From NCBI GenBank assembly GCA_963724385.1, contig CAVRUJ010000001.1, positions 1,302,001 through 1,366,000 of the forward strand: a stretch of 64,000 nucleotides of DNA. Reading direction: 5' to 3'. The notes under the pieces are model-generated. The model was not told where the DNA came from and did not search any database. It saw only the letters and a list, made by a program, of their open reading frames with translations. The position numbers and the translations under genes are program-made. Positions 1 through 8,658 of this stretch are shown piece after piece (positions within the stretch are counted from its first letter, which is position 1; each line of letters opens with the position of its first letter). The stretch is from DASXQK01 sp963724385. Its GTDB lineage: Bacteria > Pseudomonadota > Alphaproteobacteria > Dongiales > Dongiaceae.

Positions 1-519
<519 letters not shown>

Positions 520-523
<4 letters not shown>

Positions 524-2844
524 TTGCCCCCCGCGATCGCCCGCCAGACCTTCTCGGGCGTCGCCGGCATGTCGATATGGGTCACGCCCCATTCGCCGAG
601 CGCGTCGACGATGGCGTTGATGATTGCCGGCGGCGCGCCGATCGCGCCGGCCTCGCCGGCGCCTTTGATGCCGAGCGGATTGGTCCGGCAGGGCACGTTG
701 CGAAAGCCGATGTCGAAGCTGGGCAGGTCCGAGGCTCGCGGCAGGCAATAGTCCATAAGGGAGCCGGTCAGCAGCTGGCCGCTTTCCCTGTCATAGACCG
801 TCTGCTCCAGCAAGGCCTGGCCGATGCCCTGGGCCGCACCGCCGTGGACCTGGCCGGCAAGCAGGAGCGGGTTGATGACGGCGCCGAAGTCGTCGATCAC
901 CGTGTAGCGCAGCAATGCGACGGCGCCGGTCTCGGGATCCACCTCGACTTCGGCGATGTGGCAGCCGTTGGGATAAGTCCCCGCCCGCGGCAGATAGGCG
1001 GCCGTCTCGGCGAGGCCGAAACCCGCCTCGCCGTCCGGACGCTTCGCCCGATAGGCGGCGCGGGCAACCTGATCGAAGCTGACGCTGCGATCGGTACCGA
1101 CGACCCGGAAGAGACCGTCGGCCAGCTCAACGTCGGGGTCGGCTGCTTCCAGCAGTTGGGCCGCGATGCGTTTTGCCTTGGCCGCGACCTTCTCGGCCGC
1201 CGTCAGCACCGCGTGGCCGACGACGGGGAGCGAGCGCGAGCCGCCGGTGCCGAAACCATAGGCGACGCGTTCGGTATCGCCCTGATGGATGCGGATGCGC
1301 TCGATGGGAATGCCGAGCCGCTCGGAGGCGAGCTGGGCATAGGCGGTCTCGTGGCCCTGTCCGCTGCCTTGGGTTCCTACCAGCACCAGCACATCCCCAC
1401 CCGGATCGACGCGCACCTCGGCCATGTCCTCCGGCCCTCCGCCGCAGCCTTCGACATATGTAGCCATGCCGGTGCCGCGGCGCCGGCCGCGGGTCTTGGC
1501 CTCGGCCTTGCGAGCCGAAGCGCCGGCCCAATCGGCCCGGCGCATGGCTTCATCCATCAAGGCGCCGAACTCGCCGCTGTCGTAGGTCGGGCCGGCCGGG
1601 GTCTTGTAGGGCATGGCCTCGGGCGGGATGAAGTTGCGCCGCCGGATCTCGTCGGGCGCCAGGCCCAGCTTGCGTGCCGCGGCGTCCACGGCGCGTTCCA
1701 GAAGGAAGGCAGCTTCGGGGCGCCCGGCGCCGCGATAGGCATCGACCGGCACCGTGTTGGTAAAGACGCAGCGCACCCGGGCGTGGATAGCCGCTGTGCG
1801 GTAGAGCCCGGCCAGCATGGGGCAGCTGGCGATGGTCGGGATGTAAGTCGAATAGCTGGAGAGATAGGCGCCGAGATTGGCGATGGTGTCGACCTTGAGA
1901 GCAAGGAACCGGCCGTCCGCATCAAGCGCAAGGGCGACCTCGCTCACATGGTCGCGGCCGTGGGTGTCGGTCTGGAAGGCGTCGCTGCGTTCGCCGATCC
2001 ATTTCACCGGCCGGCCGACCTTGCGCGCCGCCCAGACCGCGACGACCTGCTCGGGGTAGAGGAACCCCTTCATGCCGAAGCCGCCGCCGACATCGGGCGT
2101 AATCACGCGCATGCGCTCGGGCGGAAGCTTCAGGATGACTTTGGCGAGCCAATTCTTGAGAGCGTGAGAGCCCTGGGTCGAGCTCCACACGGTGAAGCGC
2201 TCGTCGCCGGGATCATAGGCTGCGATCACGCCCCGGGTTTCCATCGAATTGACGACGAGGCGGTTGTTGACGAGCGGCAACCGCAGCACATGGGCGGCGC
2301 CCGCGAAGGCCCGCTCGACGGCCGCGGCATCGCCCAGCGCCCAGTCGAGGCAGAGATTGCCCGGCGCCTCTTCCCAGACCTGCGGCGCATCGGGCGCCAC
2401 GGCCGCGGCGAGATCGACCGCGGCCGGCAAGGCCTCGTATTCGACCTCGATCAGCTCGGCGGCGTCCCGCGCCTCAGCCAAGCTGCCGGCCAGCACCACG
2501 GCGACGCTGTCGCCCACGTGCCGCACCCGGTCGATGGCCAGCGCGTGGCGCGGCGGGGCCTTCATGGGCGTGCCGTCGCTGTTGGGCAGATGGGTGTCGC
2601 AGGGCAAAGTCCCGATGCCGTCGGCGAGGAGTTCGGCGCCAAGGCCGATGAACTCGACGCCCGGTGCGGCCTGGGCCGCCGTGGTGTCGATCTTCACGAT
2701 GCGGGCATGGGCATGGGGCGAGCGCAGGAAATAGGCGTGCAGCTGGCGCGGCAGATCGATGTCCGCGAGATAGCGTCCATTGCCGGTGAGAAAGCGACGG
2801 TCTTCCACGCGGCGGACCGATTGGCCGATGCCGAATTGTGCCAT
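520..2844 (-). CDS. Xanthine dehydrogenase/CO dehydrogenase-family molybdopterin-binding large subunit (CoxL form II-like)
   Basis: This is the large subunit (774 aa) of a molybdenum hydroxylase, which holds the Mo-molybdopterin cytosine dinucleotide cofactor. The N-terminal a/b hammerhead domain starts at IGQSVRRVEDRRFLTG. The active-site loop near residue 368 reads AYRGAGR, the form II-type signature, not the AYXCSFR loop of true CO dehydrogenases. The catalytic Glu lies in GIKGAGEAGAIG near residue 728. The start at 2844 (MAQFGIGQ) was chosen over an upstream in-frame start because it matches the family N-terminus and follows a purine-rich AAGGA stretch. No FAD (CoxM) or 2Fe-2S (CoxS) subunit gene is adjacent. 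The substrate is unknown (aldehydes, N-heterocycles and others are possible). Confidence 0.9.
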
Positions 2845-2993
2845 GCCCTTGTCCTTATCCTTTCGGAGAGCGCGGATGATAGAAGCGCCGGCACGCCCGG
2901 GCCAACGGCAAATTCGCGCTGCCAAGCTCGATGCGGTCAAGCTATACACGGGTTGGACTTTACAATGCGGTTCCACCGAAAAATGCCATTCCA

Positions 2994-3896
2994 ATGAAGA
3001 CGAAGCCGGCCCTCAGCGACGTGGCGATCTGCGCCGCCGATTCGGCGAATGTGGAGCTGACGAAGCGCGCGCTGGAGCTGTCGATGGAGAGATGCTCTTT
3101 CGGCGATGCGATCATGTTCTCCGATGCCGCCGTCGAAGGCGCCTTCCGCACCGTCAAAATCGAAAAAATCACCTCGATTGGCGACTATCAAGGCGTCCGG
3201 CTGCGCATATTGCCCAAGCTGATCGAAGCGCCCTTTGCCCTGTTCGTGGAGTGGGACGGCTATGTCATCGAGCCGCGAGCCTGGAACCCGGATTTTCGGA
3301 ACTACGACTATATCGGGGCGAGATGGGTTCATTTCAGCGACGGCATGACGATCGGCAATAGCGGCTTCTGCCTGCAGTCGAGAAAATTGCTCGCGGCCCT
3401 GGCGGACCCGCGCTTTGCGTCCGCCGGACAACAAAACATCGATCTCCTGGTCTGTCGCACCTATCGTCCGATGCTCGAGCGCGACTACGGCATCCGCTTT
3501 GCGCCCGAGCCTGTGGCCGACCTCTTCTCCTACGAGAACACGGTGCCGAACGGTCCCACATTCGGCTTCCATGGCTGCGGCAACATGTGGAGGCACACCG
3601 AGGATTCCGAGATGATCAGGCTGATCGGCCTGGTCGATCCGTACGTGTTCCGGAGTTTCCACTTCGCGCGCCTGCTCGCCAGCTATTTCCAGCAGCGCAA
3701 GTTTATGCCCCTGGAGGCGATCTACGGAATTATGAGAAGCCAGATCGGGCGCGAAGACGCATTGGGATTGTTCAGGCGGTTCCTGCGCCAACCGCTTGCC
3801 GACCGGCTCTTCGCCATGTGCGAGCAGTTGCTCTCGAGTTCGGCGTCTCTGTCGGTTGCATCAGCGGAGCAGCGCCCACCGGCGGGGCAAGCGTAG
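2994..3896 (+). CDS. DUF5672 domain-containing protein (putative glycosyltransferase-like)
   Basis: A 300-residue protein resembling the DUF5672 family, which has a GT-A-like architecture but no firmly established reaction. Visible features are ALFVEWDGYVI in the position where GT-A folds carry an acidic metal site, NYDYIGARW, the glycine-rich GNSGFCLQSRK segment and a late TFGFHG motif; these are typical of the family. No signal peptide or membrane segment is seen, so it is probably cytosolic. The start at MKTKPALSD was preferred over an in-frame ATG 63 nt upstream because conserved sequence begins there; the ribosome-binding site is weak. It is divergent from the molybdenum hydroxylase gene and convergent with the dimethylformamidase-like gene. 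A single orphan sugar-transfer gene is the simplest reading. Confidence 0.65.
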   Translation: MKTKPALSDVAICAADSANVELTKRALELSMERCSFGDAIMFSDAAVEGAFRTVKIEKITSIGDYQGVRLRILPKLIEAPFALFVEWDGYVIEPRAWNPDFRNYDYIGARWVHFSDGMTIGNSGFCLQSRKLLAALADPRFASAGQQNIDLLVCRTYRPMLERDYGIRFAPEPVADLFSYENTVPNGPTFGFHGCGNMWRHTEDSEMIRLIGLVDPYVFRSFHFARLLASYFQQRKFMPLEAIYGIMRSQIGREDALGLFRRFLRQPLADRLFAMCEQLLSSSASLSVASAEQRPPAGQA

Positions 3897-3905
3897 CTTC
3901 GCCCT

Positions 3906-6161
3906 TTAGAACGGCTTCGGGTCGCGAAACCGGCGCAGTACGTTGTCGGTGATCCGGCTGACGTTGTTGGCGTTGTTGTCGTGCGACAGGCTTCCCGCCC
4001 AGGCGATGGAGCCGGTCGAAAAGACGGCGCCGCCGTTCGGCGTCTCGAAGAAGGCGAGCTCGGCGCGGATACGCGGGTTTTGGGTCCCGTCATTGTTGGG
4101 CAAGGTGCCGGTCACTTCCTCGGGCACCAGCAAGTAGAGCTGTCCGTGACCCTCGGATGCGGCGAGCGCAAGCGTGTGGGGCGGCGAGCCCAGCGCCCGG
4201 TCGACGATATCGAGCTCGAGGCCCGCGGCACCGCCGCCCACCAGGCCGAAATTGCCGATCTTCTCCTCGGGTCCGACGCCCTCGAAGATGAAGGCGGCGC
4301 GGGGATCGAAGCTGCCCGGCAGGCGCCGGTAATAGGACGAGATGTCGAATCCCTGGGCGACGAATCCGACTCCCACCAGGGACTGGGGCGGCCGGCCATT
4401 GCGCCGCCACAGGCCGCCGTATTCGCCGGTGAAGGACATATAGTACTCGCCGGGCTCGCCCGACCAGTCGCGCACGCCGTCCTCGACCCGGCGCAGCTCG
4501 ATCACGCCAGGCAGCTCCTTGTTGAAGGCGATGCGCCAATAGAACCCGTTGGCGCCGAGGTAGATGAGCCGGCCGCCGCGCTGAAGATAGGCGCGTAGCG
4601 CATCATGCATGGCGGTCGAGTAGTACTCCGGATGGCTCCCGGTGACGACGACGCGGTAGCGTGCGAGCAGGGCGAGGCCCTCGGCGTGGAGGTCCTCGTC
4701 GGTCGCCACGTCGTAGCGGTGGCCCATGTCCTCGAGCCAGGCGCTGATATGGAGATCGGCGTTGAACTGCCAGGGGCTCGTGCCCGCAGGGCCGGTCCAG
4801 CCGCCGGTGACGCCGGGCCGCATGTTGAGAATGGGCCTGAGACGCGAGGAGATCGAGACGCCGCTCCCGTCGCTGTGGGTCTCGTAGAAGGAGTAGCCGT
4901 ATTCGCGGTGGGCGTTGAGGAACACGTCCTCGGGCGAGAGCGCCGGTAGATGGCCGGCGGTGAGCTCGGCCAGGTCGCTGTCGTAGCCCATATGCTCGTT
5001 GGCATAGGCCATGTAGCTGGCGGTCGGGATCAGGAACAGCGTGTCGGACGCAGCCGTGCCTCGCTTCGGCAGGACGAAGAAGGGAATGCGCTCCACCTCC
5101 TCGCCGTCGGAAAGGCGGGCCGCATAGATGCCGCTGCGCAGATGCTCCGGCACTTCGAGCACGAAATCCGTCTGCCAGCCGGCGTCGTAGAGATCGTCGT
5201 CGTGGAAATGGATGGCGCCATATTGCTGCGGCGCCCGGCGCCAGTCCTGCTCGCTGGCGTCCCAGTTCCAGCCCTTCATGGCACGGGTCGGAAGATTGAC
5301 GAGCCGGCCGTCGAGCCGGTTGGGCGAGAGGTCGGCGATCCGGTCGCTGCCCATGTCGGCTGAGAAATCCCAGGCGGCGACCAGGCTGGCGCCGTAAGCC
5401 GCCGCTGCCGGCTGCACCACGGCCTGGCGCAGCCACGCCTCGGGCAGGGCGGCGCGATAGAGCCGGGGGCTGTCGATTTTGCCGTTGTAGTGGGCGAAGG
5501 CCCGATGGCCGAACTCCAGCGGTTCCAGTGCCGCGGCTATCGCAAGCTCGGCCGCCGCTTCGCCGAGCGCGACCTTCACCGGCAGCAGGCAGGTGACGGC
5601 GCTGTCTTCCCGGGCATAGGCCGTCTGCGGTTCCTGAATCAGCGTCGCCTGCCCCCTGGCCGCATCGAAGCTGGCGGCGATGAGGTACCACTCCCGGGCG
5701 AGGAGCGGCCGGTCGGTCGAAAGCTCGGCGACCCCGCCTCGTCCGTCGTCGAGGACGAGAGCAAGGGCGCCGGCGGCGTCGATCGCGAGGTCGAAGCCGC
5801 CGCTTTTAGAGCGCCGGCTCAACAGCACCTGGTTGCCGCGGCCGGGCGCCGTCGGCCAGATCATGGCGACGACGGAGAAATCGGACATGCCGCGCAGCGC
5901 AGTCCGGTCGGGCACCACGGCGTAGGAGCCGGCCGCGATCTCCTGCAGCCGGCCAGGGTAGTTGCCGGCAACGCCCGTCGGTACCAGCTCCTCGCGGAAG
6001 CCTGGCCCGGCGGGCGACAGATCGCCGCTCGCCAGGCGGACGATCTCGGCGTGGTAATGGGCATGGCCCCGGCAACTCGCCTTGAAGGCGATGCGCTCGC
6101 CCGGCGCGGCGGAGAGGCGGTCGGCATAGCCGAGGATGCTGCGGGTTCGGATCTCGGTCAT
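3906..6161 (-). CDS. N,N-dimethylformamidase large (beta) subunit-like protein
   Basis: A 751-residue protein with the layout of the DMFase large subunit: an N-terminal beta region, a LamG-like segment (about residues 80-230, with MSDFSVVAMIWPT and EWYLIAASFD), then a C-terminal glutamine-amidotransferase-like fold (TASYMAYANEHMGYD near 380, TGSHPEYYS near 510, GGRLIYLGANGFYWR). Characterised DMFases hydrolyse dimethylformamide to dimethylamine and formate using a mononuclear iron held by two Tyr and one Glu. Tyr-rich and Glu-containing segments occur in the expected region, but I could not assign the ligands by alignment. It lies 60 bp downstream of a small gene resembling the DMFase small subunit. 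The physiological substrate may be another small amide. Confidence 0.85.
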   Translation of the reverse strand: MTEIRTRSILGYADRLSAAPGERIAFKASCRGHAHYHAEIVRLASGDLSPAGPGFREELVPTGVAGNYPGRLQEIAAGSYAVVPDRTALRGMSDFSVVAMIWPTAPGRGNQVLLSRRSKSGGFDLAIDAAGALALVLDDGRGGVAELSTDRPLLAREWYLIAASFDAARGQATLIQEPQTAYAREDSAVTCLLPVKVALGEAAAELAIAAALEPLEFGHRAFAHYNGKIDSPRLYRAALPEAWLRQAVVQPAAAAYGASLVAAWDFSADMGSDRIADLSPNRLDGRLVNLPTRAMKGWNWDASEQDWRRAPQQYGAIHFHDDDLYDAGWQTDFVLEVPEHLRSGIYAARLSDGEEVERIPFFVLPKRGTAASDTLFLIPTASYMAYANEHMGYDSDLAELTAGHLPALSPEDVFLNAHREYGYSFYETHSDGSGVSISSRLRPILNMRPGVTGGWTGPAGTSPWQFNADLHISAWLEDMGHRYDVATDEDLHAEGLALLARYRVVVTGSHPEYYSTAMHDALRAYLQRGGRLIYLGANGFYWRIAFNKELPGVIELRRVEDGVRDWSGEPGEYYMSFTGEYGGLWRRNGRPPQSLVGVGFVAQGFDISSYYRRLPGSFDPRAAFIFEGVGPEEKIGNFGLVGGGAAGLELDIVDRALGSPPHTLALAASEGHGQLYLLVPEEVTGTLPNNDGTQNPRIRAELAFFETPNGGAVFSTGSIAWAGSLSHDNNANNVSRITDNVLRRFRDPKPF

Positions 6162-6221
6162 GGCTGGGTCACGAATTCCTGATTGCTCGTATGCCGCACT
6201 ATGTTGCCGGCTCTTCGGCCG

Positions 6222-6527
6222 TCACTCGATCGCCAGCGCCTGGCCGGTCATGGCCCGCCAACGGCGCTTGAAAATGTCCCACTCGGCTTCCACAGGGCTG
6301 TGATAGCGCACGCCCTCGACGATCTCGAAGGCGCCGCCGCGCGGGGGCCCCAGGCGGATCAGCGCCCATTCGCGGTGAGGGACTATGGTCAGCAGCGCCA
6401 GCCGGCCGGGCAGGGGCTCCGAGCGCATGAGGTTGAGAAGCCGGTGGAGATCGCCGCTATGGGGGCCGAAGGGGCGGGCCTTGAACTCTGCCGCCAGGTC
6501 CACGCGGGCGGGATCGATCTGAAACAT
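6222..6527 (-). CDS. N,N-dimethylformamidase small (alpha) subunit-like protein
   Basis: A 101-residue protein that I match by pattern to the C-terminal part of the DMFase small subunit: PFGPHSGDLHRLLNLMR, then HREWALIRLG, then an EAEWDIFKRRW segment near the end. The family protein is slightly longer (about 130 aa), so this one has a shorter N-terminus. An AGGAGG ribosome-binding site sits just before the ATG. It precedes the large-subunit gene in transcription order, as in known DMFase operons, which supports both calls. On its own it would be a small hypothetical protein; the assignment leans on the neighbour. Confidence 0.7.
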   Translation of the reverse strand: MFQIDPARVDLAAEFKARPFGPHSGDLHRLLNLMRSEPLPGRLALLTIVPHREWALIRLGPPRGGAFEIVEGVRYHSPVEAEWDIFKRRWRAMTGQALAIE

Positions 6528-6565
6528 GGATATCCTCCTGAAGCCGGATCGCCCGTAGCGCGCCC

Positions 6566-6651
6566 GGCTTGAGACGAGCAGGCTCTTATGCTTTGGCGCA
6601 GAGCAAGATTGACGGGTCAGCTTGATTCAAGCTGACCGGATGTTGTTCTAG
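6566..6651. repeat. Dispersed double-hairpin repeat, copy 1 (degenerate, parts rearranged)
   Basis: GGCTTGAGACGAGCAGGCTCT matches the right arm of hairpin B of the repeat. It is followed at 6599-6651 by hairpin A (CAGAGCAAGATT, then GGTCAGCTTGATTCAAGCTGACC split by its own dyad, then TTGTTCTAG). In copies 2 and 3 hairpin A comes before hairpin B; here the order is reversed and B is truncated. Confidence 0.7.
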
Positions 6652-6763
6652 GGATTTCCTCCTTCGGAACAGGGCGGCAGTGCTAGTGTTCGCCTGGAGT
6701 ATGACGGGCATGCGCGCAGGCTTGCAACTCGGGCCGCGTCCCGACAGACTGCGCCGCGCTCGC

Positions 6764-6879
6764 TAGAGCAAGATCGGGTCAGCTTGAATCAAGCTGCCCC
6801 GTGAATCTTGCTCTAAATTTTGCGATTAGAGCCCAATTCACGTCTCAAGCTGAGTTAGCTTGAGACGATCGGGCTCTAG
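6764..6879. repeat. Dispersed double-hairpin repeat, copy 2
   Basis: Two adjacent long hairpins. A begins TAGAGCAAGAT, has a GGTCAGCTTG / CAAGCTG dyad and closes with ATCTTGCTCTA. After a short AT-rich spacer, B begins AGAGCCC, contains CGTCTCAAGC / GCTTGAGACG and closes with CGGGCTCTA. The same order and sequence occur after tpsB at 21325-21435. Confidence 0.85.
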
Positions 6880-6916
6880 GGGCGGGCATGGCCAAGAGAC
6901 CGATGGAGGACGAAAG

Positions 6917-7456
6917 GTGAGGATCGGGAGTTGGGGCGGCGCGGCGCTGGCCGCATTCGGGATGCTGGTCGCAAGCGTCGCGGGGGCGCAGGCTGACCAG
7001 ACCAAGCCGCAGGTCTTCAAGTCCTGGACTCTGGAATGCGTTACGCCGAAGCCGCCAGCGGGATCGACGGACCAACCGAAGACGTTCTGCCGGATCGGCC
7101 ACGAGGTGCATAACGCCAACGACGCGACCAAGATCGAATTGGTCGCCAGGGCCCGCTATCTGGGCTCGGACCGGAAGCCTTGGTTTATTCTCGTCCTTCC
7201 GCCGGAAGCAAATCTGCAGGCGGGCGTCAGGTTCCAGATCGACAAGAACACCGCTTACCGGGCCAAGATTCAAAGCTGCTTTCCGTCGGCTTGCAACACC
7301 ATGTTCCCTCTGTCTGACGATCTGTTGAAGCAGTTCAAGAGCGGAACGGATATGAAACTGGAATTCCTCGCCAACCCGCAGACGGACGTAAAGTTGACAG
7401 TTCCCTTGGCCGGCTTCGGCGCGGCCCTCGAAGCCTTGCAGAAGTCGGGCTCCTAA
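6917..7456 (+). CDS. Invasion-associated locus B (IalB) family protein, copy 1
   Basis: A 179-residue secreted protein of the IalB family, common in alphaproteobacteria and named after the Bartonella invasion locus; the biochemical role is unclear. The GTG start is preceded by GGAGGA and begins a signal peptide (RIGSWGGAALAAFGMLVASVAGAQA). The mature domain shows the family pattern FKSWTLEC, TFCRIGHEV, GVRFQIDKNTAYR and the cysteine pair CFPSAC, consistent with two periplasmic disulfides. A paralogue lies 380 bp downstream beyond a hairpin-rich element. An earlier in-frame ATG at 6860 was rejected because it places 19 charged residues before the signal peptide and overlaps the repeat. Confidence 0.85.
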   Translation: MRIGSWGGAALAAFGMLVASVAGAQADQTKPQVFKSWTLECVTPKPPAGSTDQPKTFCRIGHEVHNANDATKIELVARARYLGSDRKPWFILVLPPEANLQAGVRFQIDKNTAYRAKIQSCFPSACNTMFPLSDDLLKQFKSGTDMKLEFLANPQTDVKLTVPLAGFGAALEALQKSGS

Positions 7457-7854
7457 ACCCGAGTTTCTCTCATGGATCACGATGGCGTTGCTCGCGCGCG
7501 GAGGCGATCCACTGGAGTTGAGCCGCGAAGCGGATCGACGGCCGAAGGCGGTGTTCATCCATCGGCAAGGACCGCTGCGCGGTCCGATCCCGACGCTTCG
7601 TCTCGAAGCGTCGGGTTAATCGGCCCGCTCCGCTTTATGAGGGTGGATCGATTCAGCCGAGGGACCAAGCGGTCCCTCAGCATCGAGCCACCGGTGGCCG
7701 CCCCGCGCGCGGCAACCCGAAGGGCCGGGCGAATTTGCCGACAGGACGTCGTCAGCCGGCTCGCCCGATGCGAAGGCATCGCGCTTCGCCGCCTTCCTGG
7801 CCTGTCGGCAAATTCGCCTCGGCGCCATCGCCATCCATGAGAGAAATTCGGGTT
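7456..7854. repeat. Hairpin-rich element bounded by 32-nt imperfect inverted repeats
   Basis: The arms at 7456-7487 and 7823-7854 are inverted copies (29 of 32 match by my count; the outer 22 differ at one base). Inside are further dyads: a perfect 17-bp pair at 7729-7745 and 7801-7817, GACCGCTGCGCGGTC, CGACGCTTCG / CGAAGCGTCG, and GGGACC / GGTCCC. The left arm begins at the last base of the ialB-1 stop codon and the right arm contains the first ATG of ialB-2. No open frame here looks coding. It could be a miniature mobile element or a structured RNA; neither is proved. Confidence 0.7.
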
Positions 7855-8514
7855 AGGCCGCCGGGGGAGACGGCCGAGATTCGGACGACAGCGGAGAGAC
7901 CCTGCCGCCCCGGCAAGCGTTGGGGAAGCAAAGGGCCAAGCGGCCTGAGGCCGCCGGCCACGGGCGCAGTGCTCGGGATTTGTCTTTCGGCGGGCCTGCT
8001 GATTTCATTGTCGGCGATGGCGCAGACCAGCACGAGCGCGGCCCAGCCGGCGGCAGCACCTGCGCCCGGCCAGACCCAGACCTTCAGGGCCTGGGCGCTG
8101 GATTGCCTGGTGCCGAAGACGGGGCCGGGCGCGGGCAAGCGGGCCTGCTTCATTCATTACGAGGCCCGTGACAAGACCGACCCCAAGCAGATCACGGCGC
8201 GCGCCGTGATCCGGTACGGCGGCAACCCGCGCAAGCTCAACCTGATTTTCCAGCTGCCGCCCAACACGGTCCAGGCGGCGGGCATATCCTTGACGGTCGA
8301 TGTCGGCAAGCCCCTGACGACGCCGATCCAGGCTTGCCTCGCCAAGTTCTGTTACGGCGCCGTGGATCTCTCGCCTGACCTGGAAGCCCAGGCCAAGGCC
8401 GGCCAGCAGCTCATGCTGGGTTTCACCGCCAAGGACAAGGGTCCCCAGCAGGTGCCCGTGCCGCTCTACGGCATCACAGCGGCCTTGCAGGCGCTGGACA
8501 AGACGGGGAGCTGA
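7837..8514 (+). CDS. Invasion-associated locus B (IalB) family protein, copy 2
   Basis: A paralogue of the gene ending at 7456, with the same domain and cysteine spacing: FRAWALDCLVPK, ACFIHYEARD, GISLTVDVGKPL and CLAKFC. A hydrophobic export signal (AVLGICLSAGLLISLSAMAQ) is followed by an Ala/Pro-rich linker, so a periplasmic or secreted location is likely. The start is uncertain. The ATG at 7837 gives 225 aa but puts about 45 residues before the signal and lies inside an inverted-repeat arm; an in-frame GTG near 7969 would give a very short signal peptide. The domain itself is certain from about 8080 onward. Ends differing by only a few residues suggest a local duplication. Confidence 0.8.
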   Translation: MREIRVRPPGETAEIRTTAERPCRPGKRWGSKGPSGLRPPATGAVLGICLSAGLLISLSAMAQTSTSAAQPAAAPAPGQTQTFRAWALDCLVPKTGPGAGKRACFIHYEARDKTDPKQITARAVIRYGGNPRKLNLIFQLPPNTVQAAGISLTVDVGKPLTTPIQACLAKFCYGAVDLSPDLEAQAKAGQQLMLGFTAKDKGPQQVPVPLYGITAALQALDKTGS

Positions 8515-8544
8515 CTCCTCCGCGGCCTCGTAATTTTCTCCTTT

Positions 8545-8646
8545 CGTCATGCCCGCGGATGCGGGCATCCATGTCCACAACCGCACTTTTTTGGGCAAGG
8601 ATTCCTGCTCCCCACCTGCGCGGGGACAAGCCTCGCGGGAATGACG
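8545..8646. repeat. REP-like palindromic repeat, copy 1
   Basis: An intergenic palindrome starting CGTCATGCCCGCGGATGCGG and ending GCGGGAATGACG, with an internal CCTGCGCGGGGACAAG block. A second copy with the same outer arms and the same internal block lies at 28323-28405 between rmlB and rmlD. It separates the convergent ialB-2 and PaaK-like genes and may act as a transcription end. Confidence 0.75.
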
Positions 8647-8658
8647 ATGCTAGGGAGG

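Larger units (their letters stand above)
6528..6916. other. Intergenic region between the divergent DMFase-like operon and ialB-like gene
   Basis: A non-coding stretch of about 390 bp. It holds one degenerate and one intact copy of the dispersed double-hairpin repeat (6566-6651 and 6764-6879). It must also contain the promoters for the two divergent transcription units, but no convincing -35/-10 pair could be picked. An SD-like GGAGGA lies just before the GTG start at 6917. Confidence 0.6.

Noticed and set aside
577..2997. A very long open frame antisense to the molybdenum hydroxylase gene
   Set aside because: High GC leaves long open antisense frames; the opposite strand matches a known family over its full length and this one has only Arg/Gly/Asp-rich composition.
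7472..7840. Open frame of 122 codons within the hairpin element
   Set aside because: Its sequence is a by-product of the palindromes; composition is Arg/Ser/Pro-rich, with no ribosome-binding site.
7920..7945. A 14-nt DNA match between the ialB-2 leader (TGGGGAAGCAAAG) and the start of tpsB
   Set aside because: The match is short, in a different reading frame and without flanking similarity; chance is the simplest explanation.
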